DNA from: Ga0077553 sp038215275
GTDB lineage: Bacteria; Acidobacteriota; Terriglobia; Bryobacterales; Bryobacteraceae
DNA: 18,575 nt
Direction of reading: 5' to 3'
Assembly (NCBI GenBank): GCA_038215275.1
Contig: JBBQRA010000116.1
Span: 1-18,575, forward strand
Shown here: piece after piece, positions 1 through 7,475 of the stretch
Numbering within the stretch: position 1 is the first letter of the stretch
Layout of the letters: the number at the start of each line of letters is the position of its first letter
Position numbers and translations under genes: made by a program
The notes under the pieces: model-generated
Told to the model about the DNA's origin: nothing
The model's database searches: none
The model's input: the letters and a program-made list of their open reading frames with translations, nothing else

Positions 1-681
1 CAGCAGGTCGAGCATGCGGCCAAGATGGGTATCGAAGTGCTCAACTTCAAGCTGATAGTCGAGCAAGTCGCTGCGGACGGCTTCGTTGTCCGGCAGGTGC
101 GGCGGGACGGTAGCGTCCGCCAGCTTTTTGCCCGCACGGAGTCCAGAGCCGGGCTCGTAGACGCGATGTGGCTCCTGGCAGCCGAACCAAAAATAGAAGG
201 GCTGATTGGCTGGTCGCGCGTCGAGGAATTGGGCGAAGTTCGAGGCGTAATCGTTGCTTTGAATGCCCTTGCTGGACGGCGTGAGCTTGGCCTGATTGAA
301 CGCCGGGCCAGCGGGATTGCGGGGCCAGCCGTCCTTCGCAAAGTTGGCTGGCCCGGCTCCTTTACCGGTGATACCGATATGGTATCCAGCCTGAGCGAGC
401 AGATCGGGATAGACGACAAGGTTGCGGGGGAAGCCAGCCGCATGGGTTCCGGCTTCGCCGAGTTGCCAGGGGAATCGTCCGGTCAGCAGGCCGGCTCGGG
501 AAGGGGCGCAGCCGGGGGACAAGCTATAAGCGTTGCGGAAGAGTACGCCATTCGATGCCACCCGTGCAAAGGCTGGCAGCCCCGTGGCGGGATAGGACTG
601 GTCGTCCGCGATGCAAAAGAGTATGTTCGGGCGCTTGGCGGGGACCAAGCTTAAAAGCAGTTCGCGGCGGGAGAGCGGCAT
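1..681 (-). CDS. Sulfatase (arylsulfatase family), N-terminal 227 residues, cut by left edge
   Basis: The reading frame opens at an ATG (complement of 679-681) and runs off the left edge without a stop, so only the N-terminal part is present. Residues 18-29 (PNILFCIADDQS) match the first metal-binding strand of sulfatases, with the Asp pair at D26-D27. Residues 58-62 read C-A-P-S-R, the C-x-P-S-R signature in which Cys58 is oxidised to formylglycine, the catalytic residue for sulfate-ester hydrolysis. GRFPWQLGE follows at the usual distance. The N-terminus (MPLSRRELLLSLVPA) resembles a twin-arginine signal but its hydrophobic stretch is very short. The start lies 9 bp after the stop of the VWA gene, and a GAGG touches the ATG directly, so coupled translation is likely. 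The substrate cannot be told. The family call is firm; the exact start is less so. Confidence 0.9.
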   Translation of the reverse strand, partial: MPLSRRELLLSLVPAKRPNILFCIADDQSYPATGLPAFARVASNGVLFRNAYSLSPGCAPSRAGLLTGRFPWQLGEAGTHAAGFPRNLVVYPDLLAQAGYHIGITGKGAGPANFAKDGWPRNPAGPAFNQAKLTPSSKGIQSNDYASNFAQFLDARPANQPFYFWFGCQEPHRVYEPGSGLRAGKKLADATVPPHLPDNEAVRSDLLDYQLEVEHFDTHLGRMLDLL

Positions 682-690
682 CCTCAGATA

Positions 691-1608
691 CTACTGCACG
701 AAGTAGCCGCGACGGGAGCGGACCTCCGCGCCGGGGAAGCGGAGTTTGGCGGCGGGAGAAAGCTCGACGCGGATTTCGCGAAACTCGCCGGGCTTGCCCT
801 CCGGGGCTCGATAGATGAGGTTGTAACGGGTGCGGATGCGTTCGACGATTTGCGGGAAGGCCTCGTCCGCACGATCGGCTTTCAACGCGTCGCCACCGGT
901 TTCTTCGGCAATTTTGAAAACGTCCGAAGGCGAAAAGTCAGGATTGACGAATTGGCTGCGCGTGCCATCGGGGCGGCGGCCTTTGCCGACGACGATGGCG
1001 TTAAGAACGGTGTTGGCGTCGTGAAGGGCGCGGATGGCGGCATCGTCGGGGGATTGATAGTTCAGCCCGAGATTGTCCGTGACAATGACAATGGCGCGGC
1101 GGCCCTGCGGCGGCGCAGTGGCGCGGAGATGGTCCGCGGCCGCGATGACGGCGGGGTTGATGAGCGTACCGCTGCCGAGTTCGCGCTCGCGAACAGCATC
1201 GCGAAGACCCTGCACCGCGGCGTCCCGGTCAGTCGTGAAAGGCAGCGTAGCTTTCGCCTCTCGACTGAACACCATCACGCCGACCGAGTCTCCGGGACGA
1301 AGCTGCGCGAGCGCGGCCCCGCTGGCGCGATTGAGCTGTTCAAGGAATTTGTTCATGCTGCCGCTGACATCGAGCAGGAGCAGCAGCGTGAGCGGTTCCC
1401 GCTCCCGGTTGAAATCAAGCAGGGGCTGGCGTTCGTTGTTGTCGAAGATCTGAAAGTCTTCGCGGGTGAGCGAATCGATGACCCGATCTTTCAGCAAGAC
1501 CTGGGTATCGACACGGACGTCGGCGACAACGGCCTTAAACAAGGGTTGGCCGGCTTCCTGCGCAACGGCGAGAGCACAACCTGCGACCATGAAGAGAACA
1601 GCGCGCAT
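691..1608 (-). CDS. Exported VWA-domain protein (TIGR03436, Acidobacterial VWFA-related)
   Basis: A 305-aa protein beginning MRAVLFMVAGCALAVAQ, a short signal peptide probably cleaved after AVAQ. Residues 80-84 read D-V-S-G-S, the DxSxS metal-ion-dependent adhesion site (MIDAS) of von Willebrand A domains. T148 (SGT) and D178 (VTDN) sit where the other MIDAS ligands are expected. The segment before it (VLLKDRVIDSLTREDFQIFDNN) and the end (RRGYFVQ) are typical of the VWFA-related family common in Acidobacteriota. Such proteins are exported and probably bind ligands or partner proteins through a divalent metal; the specific role is unknown. The reading frame stays open far upstream, but that part is antisense to selB and lacks family features, so the start at 1608 was chosen. 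No Shine-Dalgarno sequence precedes it. The sulfatase follows after 9 bp, suggesting a two-gene operon. Confidence 0.88.
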   Translation of the reverse strand: MRAVLFMVAGCALAVAQEAGQPLFKAVVADVRVDTQVLLKDRVIDSLTREDFQIFDNNERQPLLDFNREREPLTLLLLLDVSGSMNKFLEQLNRASGAALAQLRPGDSVGVMVFSREAKATLPFTTDRDAAVQGLRDAVRERELGSGTLINPAVIAAADHLRATAPPQGRRAIVIVTDNLGLNYQSPDDAAIRALHDANTVLNAIVVGKGRRPDGTRSQFVNPDFSPSDVFKIAEETGGDALKADRADEAFPQIVERIRTRYNLIYRAPEGKPGEFREIRVELSPAAKLRFPGAEVRSRRGYFVQ

Positions 1609-3436
1609 GACATCTATTATCGTTGGGACGGCAGGACACATTGACCACGGGAAGACGTCACTGGTCCGGCGACTGACGGGTATCGACACGGATCGGCTGG
1701 AAGAAGAGAAGCGGCGCGGCATCTCGATTGAGCTGGGATTCGCGCATTTGGACTTGGGTGAAGGCGTACGGGCAGGATTTGTCGACGTTCCGGGGCACGA
1801 GCGCTTCGTGCGCACGATGCTGGCCGGGGTGAGCGGAATCGACGTCGTGCTGCTAGTAATCGGCGCTGATGAAGGCATCAAGCCGCAAACCCGCGAACAT
1901 TTCGATATCTGCCGGCTGCTGGGAGTGGAGAGGGGCATGGTCGTACTGACAAAGGCCGACCTGGTGGATGCGGAGTGGTTGGAACTGATCCGGATGGAGG
2001 TGGAGGAATTCGTCGCGGGCTCGTTCCTTGAGGGGGCGCCGATCCTGCCAGTCAGTTCTAAGACGGGCGAAGGTCTCGAAGCGTTGCAAACCGAGCTGCG
2101 CAGGCTGGCGAAAACGCTTCGGCCCAGGGATGCGGCATCGGCCTTCCGGCTTCCCATTGACCGTTCGTTCGCAATGAAGGGGTTCGGGACAGTAGTGACC
2201 GGCACGCTGACGGCGGGCAGCGTGGGGGTGGAGCAGGAGGTGGAACTGTACCCCACGCGCCGGCGGCTGCGGGTGCGGGGACTACAGGTGCACGGGAAGG
2301 CAGCGCCGAGAGCGGAGGCCGGCCAAAGGACCGCCGTGAATCTGGCCGGAATCGAACATAGCCAGATCGAGCGGGGCATGGTGCTGAGTGAGCCCGGCTG
2401 GTTTGAGCCGGTGCGGGTGGTGGACGCCCGATTTGTGCTGTTGCCGACCGCCAAACCGCTGAAGCTGCGGACGCTGGTGCATCTCCATGCGGGAACCGCG
2501 GAGACGGTGGCGGAGATGCGTCTGCTGGAGGGGACGGCCTTGCAACCGGGTGAGAGCGCCTGGGTGCGGCTGCGGCTGCGGGAGGGCTTTCTGCTACTTC
2601 CAGGGGATCGATGCGTACTCCGGCAATTTTCCCCGGTTGTCACTATCGGCGGGGCCATGGTGAGCGAAATCGCGCCGCCGCGGCGAACGAACTTGGACCG
2701 TTTGCAGACGCTGGCAAGCGCGAGCCCCACGGCAGCGACGGATCTCTTGGTCACCGAGTCGGCCGCCGGCCTGGACCGAACGGCGTTGCGGCGAAAGCTG
2801 GGCGTCAATCCCGAACTGTCGAACGGGCTGATCGCCTTGGGAAGCCATATCGTGGCGAAGAGTTGGGCCCAGGCACGCTTGTCCTTCGCCGAGAAGACAC
2901 TCGCTACCTTCCACCGCGCGAACCCGCTCCAGGCCGGCATGGCCAAGGAGGAGCTGCGCGGGAAAGTGCTGCCGAAGGGGCCGGCCCATCTATTTGACGC
3001 CCTGTTGGCGATGACCACGAAACTGACCGCCGACCACGACCTCGTCCGGCTGGCCACCCATCGGGTGCTATTGCAAGAGGACGAGTCGGCGGCCCGCGAG
3101 AAGATGGAGCAAGCCTTCCGGCAGGGCGGACTGGCAACTCCGGGGCTGACCGAAGTGCTGGCGCAGTGTGGGGTCGAGAGCGTCCGGGCGAAGCTGCTGC
3201 TACAAATGCTGATGAAGGAGCGGCGTCTTATCAAAGTGAGCGACGAGCTCGTCTACCACGTCGAGACGCTGGATAGCCTCAAAGCGCTCTTGGCCGCCAA
3301 AAAAGGGCAGAGCTTCGGCGTAGGTGAGTTTAAGGAGTGGACCGGCGTATCCCGCAAATATGCGATTCCCTTGCTGGAGCTGCTGGACCGGGAACGTATC
3401 ACCCGCCGCGTTGGCGAGCAGCGGCTTATCCTATGA
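1607..3436 (+). CDS. selB: Selenocysteine-specific elongation factor SelB
   Basis: A 609-aa translational GTPase that delivers Sec-tRNA(Sec) to ribosomes at UGA codons marked by a SECIS element. The G1 motif GTAGHIDHGKT lies at residues 7-17, G2 (RGIS) at 37-40, G3 (DVPGH) at 60-64 and G4 (TKAD) at 115-118, followed by VSSKTGEG. The HIDHGKT form and the DVPGHERFVRTMLAG stretch distinguish SelB from EF-Tu. A beta-barrel domain II (FAMKGFGTVVTGTL) follows, and the last ~250 residues form the winged-helix repeats that bind SECIS RNA, ending in EFKEWTGVSRKYAIPLLELLD. Length is normal for bacterial SelB. An in-frame ATG at 1589 would add six residues, but the family usually starts right before IIVGTAGH. 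It is the only plus-strand gene here and sits between unrelated minus-strand genes; no selA, selC or selD is visible. Confidence 0.96.
   Translation: MTSIIVGTAGHIDHGKTSLVRRLTGIDTDRLEEEKRRGISIELGFAHLDLGEGVRAGFVDVPGHERFVRTMLAGVSGIDVVLLVIGADEGIKPQTREHFDICRLLGVERGMVVLTKADLVDAEWLELIRMEVEEFVAGSFLEGAPILPVSSKTGEGLEALQTELRRLAKTLRPRDAASAFRLPIDRSFAMKGFGTVVTGTLTAGSVGVEQEVELYPTRRRLRVRGLQVHGKAAPRAEAGQRTAVNLAGIEHSQIERGMVLSEPGWFEPVRVVDARFVLLPTAKPLKLRTLVHLHAGTAETVAEMRLLEGTALQPGESAWVRLRLREGFLLLPGDRCVLRQFSPVVTIGGAMVSEIAPPRRTNLDRLQTLASASPTAATDLLVTESAAGLDRTALRRKLGVNPELSNGLIALGSHIVAKSWAQARLSFAEKTLATFHRANPLQAGMAKEELRGKVLPKGPAHLFDALLAMTTKLTADHDLVRLATHRVLLQEDESAAREKMEQAFRQGGLATPGLTEVLAQCGVESVRAKLLLQMLMKERRLIKVSDELVYHVETLDSLKALLAAKKGQSFGVGEFKEWTGVSRKYAIPLLELLDRERITRRVGEQRLIL
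1616..1621 (-). promoter_or_regulatory. Possible -10 element (GATAAT) for a leaderless VWA transcript
   Basis: On the minus strand GATAAT matches five of six bases of TATAAT and ends 7 nt before the VWA start codon. That distance would put the transcription start at or next to the A of ATG, which fits the absence of a Shine-Dalgarno sequence. No good -35 hexamer is seen at 16-18 nt upstream, so this is a weak call. The element lies inside the selB coding sequence. Confidence 0.3.
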
Positions 3437-4244
3437 TCGATCCTTCCTGCTTAAACCGCTCGAAGATCTCGTTGAACTCCAAGTGAATCGTCCGGAAGAC
3501 CTCGAGCAGTTGCGGATCAAAATGTTCCGGCCGCGTGCGCGGGTCCCCTTCGAGGATGATCCGGCAGGTCTTCACGTGCGAAAATCCCTTCTTATAGCTC
3601 CGGCAACTGCGAAGGGCGTCATAGTTGTCGCCCAACATTACGATCCGGCCGGCGATGGGAATCTGGTTGCCCTGCAGGCGGCGGGGATAGCCGGTGCCGT
3701 CCCAGTTCTCGTGGTGCGTCACCGCGATGTCGCGCGCCATTTCGAGTAAGCGGGAATTGGACCCTTCGAGCAATTGGGCGCCGATGAGTGTATGGCTCTC
3801 CATGATGCGGCGATCTTCAACACCGAGGGCTCCGCGCTTCCGAATCAGCACATCGGGGATCGCAATTTTGCCGACATCGTGCATCGGGGCGGCTCGGAAG
3901 ATGAGTTCCTGGTCCACCTCGCTCCAGCCGAGGGAGCGGGCGATGATCTTGGCGTAGAAGCTGACCCGTTGGATGTGGGCCCCGGTCTCATTGTCTTTGT
4001 AGACGGACGCCCGGGTCAGCCGCAGGACCATATCGTAGTAGGCCTGTTCCAATTCGGAGGCGCGGCGCCGTTCCAGCTCCAAGGCGAATTCCAGATCTCC
4101 AGCGAATTCACGAAGCTTTCGACGAACGGCCGTGACTTCGCGTTGCCGCGCGCGTTCCCGGCGCGCGAGTTCCTTCACCCGCGTTTCCAACTCGCGAATC
4201 TGGGTCTGAGCCTCCGCCAAGGCGTCTTCAGGGACCGGATGCAT
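3426..4244 (-). CDS. HD-GYP domain protein, probable cyclic-di-GMP phosphodiesterase
   Basis: A 272-aa cytoplasmic protein. Residues 8-75 are rich in Glu, Arg and Leu and look like a coiled coil. The HD-GYP domain follows: NETGAHIQRV with H90, the MHDVGK motif with H122-D123, H151 (HTLIGAQLL), HHENWDGTGYP at 177-187, and D206 in GDNYDALRS. All expected metal ligands and the GYP signature are present, so activity on cyclic di-GMP (to GMP or pGpG) is likely. Unlike RpfG-type proteins there is no receiver domain in front; the coiled coil may mediate dimerisation or partner binding. The start at 4244 is preferred over upstream ATGs because a GGAGGT lies 4 nt before it. The gene follows lptB after 176 bp and overlaps the end of selB by 11 bp. 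Confidence 0.93.
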   Translation of the reverse strand: MHPVPEDALAEAQTQIRELETRVKELARRERARQREVTAVRRKLREFAGDLEFALELERRRASELEQAYYDMVLRLTRASVYKDNETGAHIQRVSFYAKIIARSLGWSEVDQELIFRAAPMHDVGKIAIPDVLIRKRGALGVEDRRIMESHTLIGAQLLEGSNSRLLEMARDIAVTHHENWDGTGYPRRLQGNQIPIAGRIVMLGDNYDALRSCRSYKKGFSHVKTCRIILEGDPRTRPEHFDPQLLEVFRTIHLEFNEIFERFKQEGSIIG

Positions 4245-4248
4245 AGCG

Positions 4249-4254
4249 ACCTCC
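4249..4254 (-). promoter_or_regulatory. Shine-Dalgarno (GGAGGT) fixing the HD-GYP start
   Basis: A perfect GGAGGT on the minus strand ends 4 nt before the ATG at 4244. In-frame ATGs further upstream (complement ends at 4256 and 4334) lack such a site, and the first of them overlaps this one, so the 272-aa form is the likely product. Confidence 0.7.
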
Positions 4255-4420
4255 ATCCGCGGATTCCCCACCCGCGAGGCGTGCGGCGCGGATCCAACAG
4301 AAATCAAGAGGGGTTGACGCGTGGCTGGCAACACGCATCATCATACGCCGTGGGCGAGCATGACGAAAGGCCCAATTGAGAAGTACTTCAACGGTGGCAG
4401 TACTGGGAGCCGCCGAAGGT

Positions 4421-5161
4421 CTAAGGGCGGAAGCCCAACTCAAACTGGAAGCCCTCACCGAGATAGACCCGCTTGACCTCGGGATCGCGCCCCAGATCCT
4501 CCGGCGATCCAGCTCGAAAAATCTTTCCGCCGTTGATAATATAGGCCCGATCCACCGTCGCCAGCGTCTCCCGGACGTTGTGATCGGTGATCAAGATGCC
4601 GATGCCGCTCTTCTTCAGATCAAAGATAATCCGCTGGATTTCCAGCACCTGGATCGGGTCGATACCGCTGAAGGGCTCGTCGAGCAGAAGAAACGTCGGT
4701 TCAATGACGAGCGATCGGGCGATTTCCACGCGCCGCCGTTCGCCACCCGACAGCATGTAGCCCTTGTTGAGGCGAACCGTCTCCAGTCCCAACTGTTCAA
4801 TCAGGCGGTTCATGCGCTCGCGGCGCTGCCGTGCATCGAGCGACAGCGTTTCGAGGATCGCCATCAGGTTCTCCTCCACCGTCAACTTTCGAAAGACCGA
4901 TGGCTCCTGAGGCAGATAGCTGACGCCGCGGCGGGCGCGTTGGTACATCGGCAGGTGAGTGATGTCGTCTTGATCGAGTTGCACAACGCCCGAATCCGGG
5001 CTGATCAACCCGACGATCATGTAGAAGCTCGTCGTCTTTCCGGCGCCGTTTGGTCCGAGCAGGCCCACAACCTCGCCCTGCTGCACGGACACCGACACGT
5101 TGTCGACGACCTTACGCCCCCGGTAGCTCTTCGAGATTTCGCGTGTTTCGAGTGAGCGCAT
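4421..5161 (-). CDS. lptB: LPS export ABC transporter ATP-binding protein LptB
   Basis: A 246-aa ABC ATPase that powers extraction of LPS from the inner membrane as part of LptB2FG. Walker A is G36-PNGAGKT-T44 (K42), the Q-loop is Q85 in SYLPQEPSVF, the signature is LSGGE at 137-141, Walker B is FLLLDEP with D161-E162, and the H-loop is H194 in TDHNVRETL. The wording around these motifs (GPNGAGKTTSFYMIVG, SYLPQEPSVFRKLTVEEN, FSGIDPIQVLEIQ) is characteristic of LptB rather than of amino-acid or other branched-chain transporters. The start codon lies 3 nt after the stop of the LptC/OstA gene (TAG CTT ATG), so the two are translationally coupled. lptF and lptG are not in the window, nor are the rpoN and hpf genes that often follow lptB in Proteobacteria. 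Confidence 0.97.
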   Translation of the reverse strand: MRSLETREISKSYRGRKVVDNVSVSVQQGEVVGLLGPNGAGKTTSFYMIVGLISPDSGVVQLDQDDITHLPMYQRARRGVSYLPQEPSVFRKLTVEENLMAILETLSLDARQRRERMNRLIEQLGLETVRLNKGYMLSGGERRRVEIARSLVIEPTFLLLDEPFSGIDPIQVLEIQRIIFDLKKSGIGILITDHNVRETLATVDRAYIINGGKIFRAGSPEDLGRDPEVKRVYLGEGFQFELGFRP

Positions 5162-5164
5162 AAG

Positions 5165-7396
5165 CTACCGTTTCTTTAGGATACGGCTTGTGGCGGGCTT
5201 GTTGGAAGAGCCATCGACGAGAAGCCGGTCATCGTTGGCAAACCAAGTTAGCCGTTCCCCCTTCGTGGTTCCTTTAAGCGAGTCGAACATCTGCGGCGCT
5301 CCCCCCGACAGGACCACCCGGCCCGCAGCGACATCGTAGTCGGAGCGTTCGGAGGTGCCCCGCCTTGTGCGCAGTCTACCGGTGGCATCCGGGCCGCTTT
5401 GCACGATCACGGAATCGCCGATAGCCTCGGCGCGTTCGAGCGAGCTGTCATTCTCTTTTTGCGAGAACCACGCAAACAAGTCACGCGACGTTACTACTAA
5501 GTTCCCGCGGTTGAGTTTGGCGTTGCCCATATAGTGGGCCTTCTTCTCCGCATCCCAGTACGTCATCTGCGGCGCCCGCACAATCGTGAACAAGTTCTTG
5601 GCCTTCTCCCGGAACTGGCTGACGACATTGCCGGTGGCATCCAGGCGTTGTAACTTCCGCTGGATCAGGATGGAGTCGGCCTCAATGCGATTCGGCCCCT
5701 GCCAGAGCAGGGCATTGCCATCGTAGCGGATCCACATGTTCTCCTCCTTGGTCTGCATACGGTCGGCGCGAGCCTGCACGGTATCGGAGGAATCGAGCAA
5801 CGATGCTTGCGGTTTCTTCGGCTTCTTTTCATCGGGCAGACGCGTGGAGGTGACCTTGCCCTCGGCGATCATGTCACCCGTCTTCTGGTCGAGCTCAATT
5901 TGGAGTGCGTCCGTAGAGCCGGTGGGATCCCAAATCCGGGCCCCCCCTTTCAAAAATATGCGCTCCGAGGCGCTTTCAAGCCGGGCGTGGTCGCTCCGGG
6001 CTCGGCGCTCGCCTTCCTCGTACTGAAAACCGGTCCATTGTTCGAGAGACTGAAGTTCGCCCGTCTTGGGATCAAATAGCGCCTGTAGATCCTGGCTGCT
6101 CGTCTTGCGGTCCGGGTCGCCTTTCTTGGCCGCCCGGGTGATGGTCTTGACCTGAGTCGCGCGGAACTTTTCCAGTTGATTGTTGGCCCCGTAGACCATG
6201 GAGAAGCGCTCACCATCGAGCCGCCGATATCGCTGCCGGGGGCTCTTGGGCAGGAACTCGATCTGGCCCGGACTGTGGGTATCGAGATGGTCGATCTCCT
6301 GGCCGCCCGGCCGCATGATCATCTCCACAATGTCACTCTTGAGGACCCGATCCGAAGGCGGCTCGCCGGCGCCGCGGCGAACGGGATACGACTCGACCAC
6401 CGTGTCGCCGGTAGCTGTAGCCTTCTTAAGGATGCTGTCGCCAGTTCCCCCATCGAAGGCGAGATCAACATTCTGAGAATTCACGACCGTTCGTCCCGAA
6501 TCGGCGATTGTTTCGAGACGGGCGCCCTGCTTGCCTTCAATTGACTCCATCACTCCTTTGGCCCCGAAATGAAGCCAAAGTTGGGTTGCTGCGTAGAGGA
6601 GTTGACGCCCGGGGGCGCGGTCCTCGCCTTTTGCTTGCGTGGCCTCGACCAGACGGATCTCGCCGTTGTCGAGCGTGACAATGGAGTTGGCCGCGTTTAG
6701 GGTCAGAGTGCCGCGTTGGAGCCGGGACCACGGCTTCAGATAAACCTTGTCTTCGTTTTCGCGATAGTTCAGCTCGCCGGCCTCGACAGTCATCGCCTTT
6801 GAGTCAGGTCCCTTCCCTCGCCAGTTCAGTTTCACCGCGCTGCGAAGGTGGAGGTCCCTGGTCGCGGGATTATATTCCGCTCCGTGCGCGGTACCTTCGC
6901 TGTTTTCAAAGGCAAAGGAAGCGTCCTGGTCGGTCGTAGCCTTGCCAGACTGCGTTTCGAACGTGACGCCGGAGGTTTGGATGCGCACAAGCCGATTGGT
7001 AGGGTTGGGCTGCTCGGTCAGGCCCATCGTGATTTCAACATCACCAGCCGAGTACAGCGTACTGTCCTCCATACGGAGCTCGGCTTGAGCGCTCTTTACC
7101 AGATCGAAAGAGCGCCCGTCCTTGTGGAAGAGTTTGAGCTCGACCTTTTCCAGATCCACCCGGGGAGGATCACTCTTCTGCTCGAAGTTGCGGGCTCGCA
7201 CTTCCACGATGGGCCGTTCCCCGTCGTTCTTGCTCCATCGCCAATCCTGAGCCGAGACACTGACATTGTCCGGCAAGGAGGCCGGTTTAGCCGGAGCAGC
7301 TTTGTCCTGCGCGTCCTTCTGCGCCCGATAAATACCCGCGACGGCGGCGACGAGAATGAGAATGCTGGCGAGAAGGACCCAGCGCGTACGGCGCAT
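5165..7396 (-). CDS. lptC: LptC / OstA (LptA-like) single-chain LPS transport bridge protein
   Basis: A 743-aa protein with one N-terminal membrane helix (residues 6-22) and a long periplasmic part. Residues ~45-195 match the LptC pattern: a strand with RPIVEVRARNFEQ, then VDLEKVELKLFHKDG, LYSAGDVEITMG, and RIQTSGVTFETQSGKATTD. From ~200 on, OstA/LptA-like strands recur: AMTVEAGELNY, then ARSDHARLESASERIFLKGGA (465-485), QARADRMQTKEENMWI (541-556), VRAPQMTYWDAEKKAHYMGNA (606-626) and SERSDYDVAAGRVVLSGGA (682-700). LptC and LptA are normally separate proteins of about 190 residues, so this chain is unusually long and could span the periplasm alone. lptB follows after 3 nt, which supports the role. 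No Shine-Dalgarno sequence is seen before the ATG. The middle part (residues ~300-460) is hard to assign. Confidence 0.85.
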   Translation of the reverse strand: MRRTRWVLLASILILVAAVAGIYRAQKDAQDKAAPAKPASLPDNVSVSAQDWRWSKNDGERPIVEVRARNFEQKSDPPRVDLEKVELKLFHKDGRSFDLVKSAQAELRMEDSTLYSAGDVEITMGLTEQPNPTNRLVRIQTSGVTFETQSGKATTDQDASFAFENSEGTAHGAEYNPATRDLHLRSAVKLNWRGKGPDSKAMTVEAGELNYRENEDKVYLKPWSRLQRGTLTLNAANSIVTLDNGEIRLVEATQAKGEDRAPGRQLLYAATQLWLHFGAKGVMESIEGKQGARLETIADSGRTVVNSQNVDLAFDGGTGDSILKKATATGDTVVESYPVRRGAGEPPSDRVLKSDIVEMIMRPGGQEIDHLDTHSPGQIEFLPKSPRQRYRRLDGERFSMVYGANNQLEKFRATQVKTITRAAKKGDPDRKTSSQDLQALFDPKTGELQSLEQWTGFQYEEGERRARSDHARLESASERIFLKGGARIWDPTGSTDALQIELDQKTGDMIAEGKVTSTRLPDEKKPKKPQASLLDSSDTVQARADRMQTKEENMWIRYDGNALLWQGPNRIEADSILIQRKLQRLDATGNVVSQFREKAKNLFTIVRAPQMTYWDAEKKAHYMGNAKLNRGNLVVTSRDLFAWFSQKENDSSLERAEAIGDSVIVQSGPDATGRLRTRRGTSERSDYDVAAGRVVLSGGAPQMFDSLKGTTKGERLTWFANDDRLLVDGSSNKPATSRILKKR

Positions 7397-7425
7397 GCAG
7401 ATTTCAGGATATCAGTCAGGAATGC

Positions 7426-7453
7426 AAAAGCCCCGCCAAGCGGCGGGGCTTTT
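7426..7453 (-). terminator. Intrinsic terminator (near-symmetric hairpin)
   Basis: Two perfectly complementary 12-base arms, AAAAGCCCCGCC (7426-7437) and GGCGGGGCTTTT (7442-7453), enclose a 4-base loop. The GC-rich stem is bounded by A and T tracts, so it could act in both directions. It lies 22 bases past the stop of the 1173-aa gene and should end that transcript. It is also only 29 bases upstream of the lptC/OstA start codon, so the lpt promoter must overlap it or lie in the short gap. Confidence 0.9.
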
Positions 7454-7475
7454 GTTGTTTGTAGACGGGCCGCGG

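Noticed and set aside
25..654. Plus-strand 209-codon open frame at the left end
   Set aside because: It is antisense to the sulfatase frame, which has clear catalytic motifs; the plus-strand translation has no family features.
1466..1606. Longer selB start at 1466
   Set aside because: It would add 47 residues of low-quality sequence before the conserved N-terminal strand and overlap the VWA gene deeply.
1609..3234. Upstream extension of the VWA frame, antisense to selB
   Set aside because: The frame stays open for over 500 codons, but the translation is Ser/Arg-rich and shapeless, and selB on the other strand is certain. It is a GC-driven shadow.
4380..4405. Two AGTACT-centred palindromes (GAAGTACTTC and CAGTACTG) 17 bp apart upstream of the HD-GYP gene
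   Set aside because: The spacing is suggestive of an operator, but the sites are short and differ in flanks, and a third AGTACT near 11094 shows the core can occur by chance. Not enough to call.
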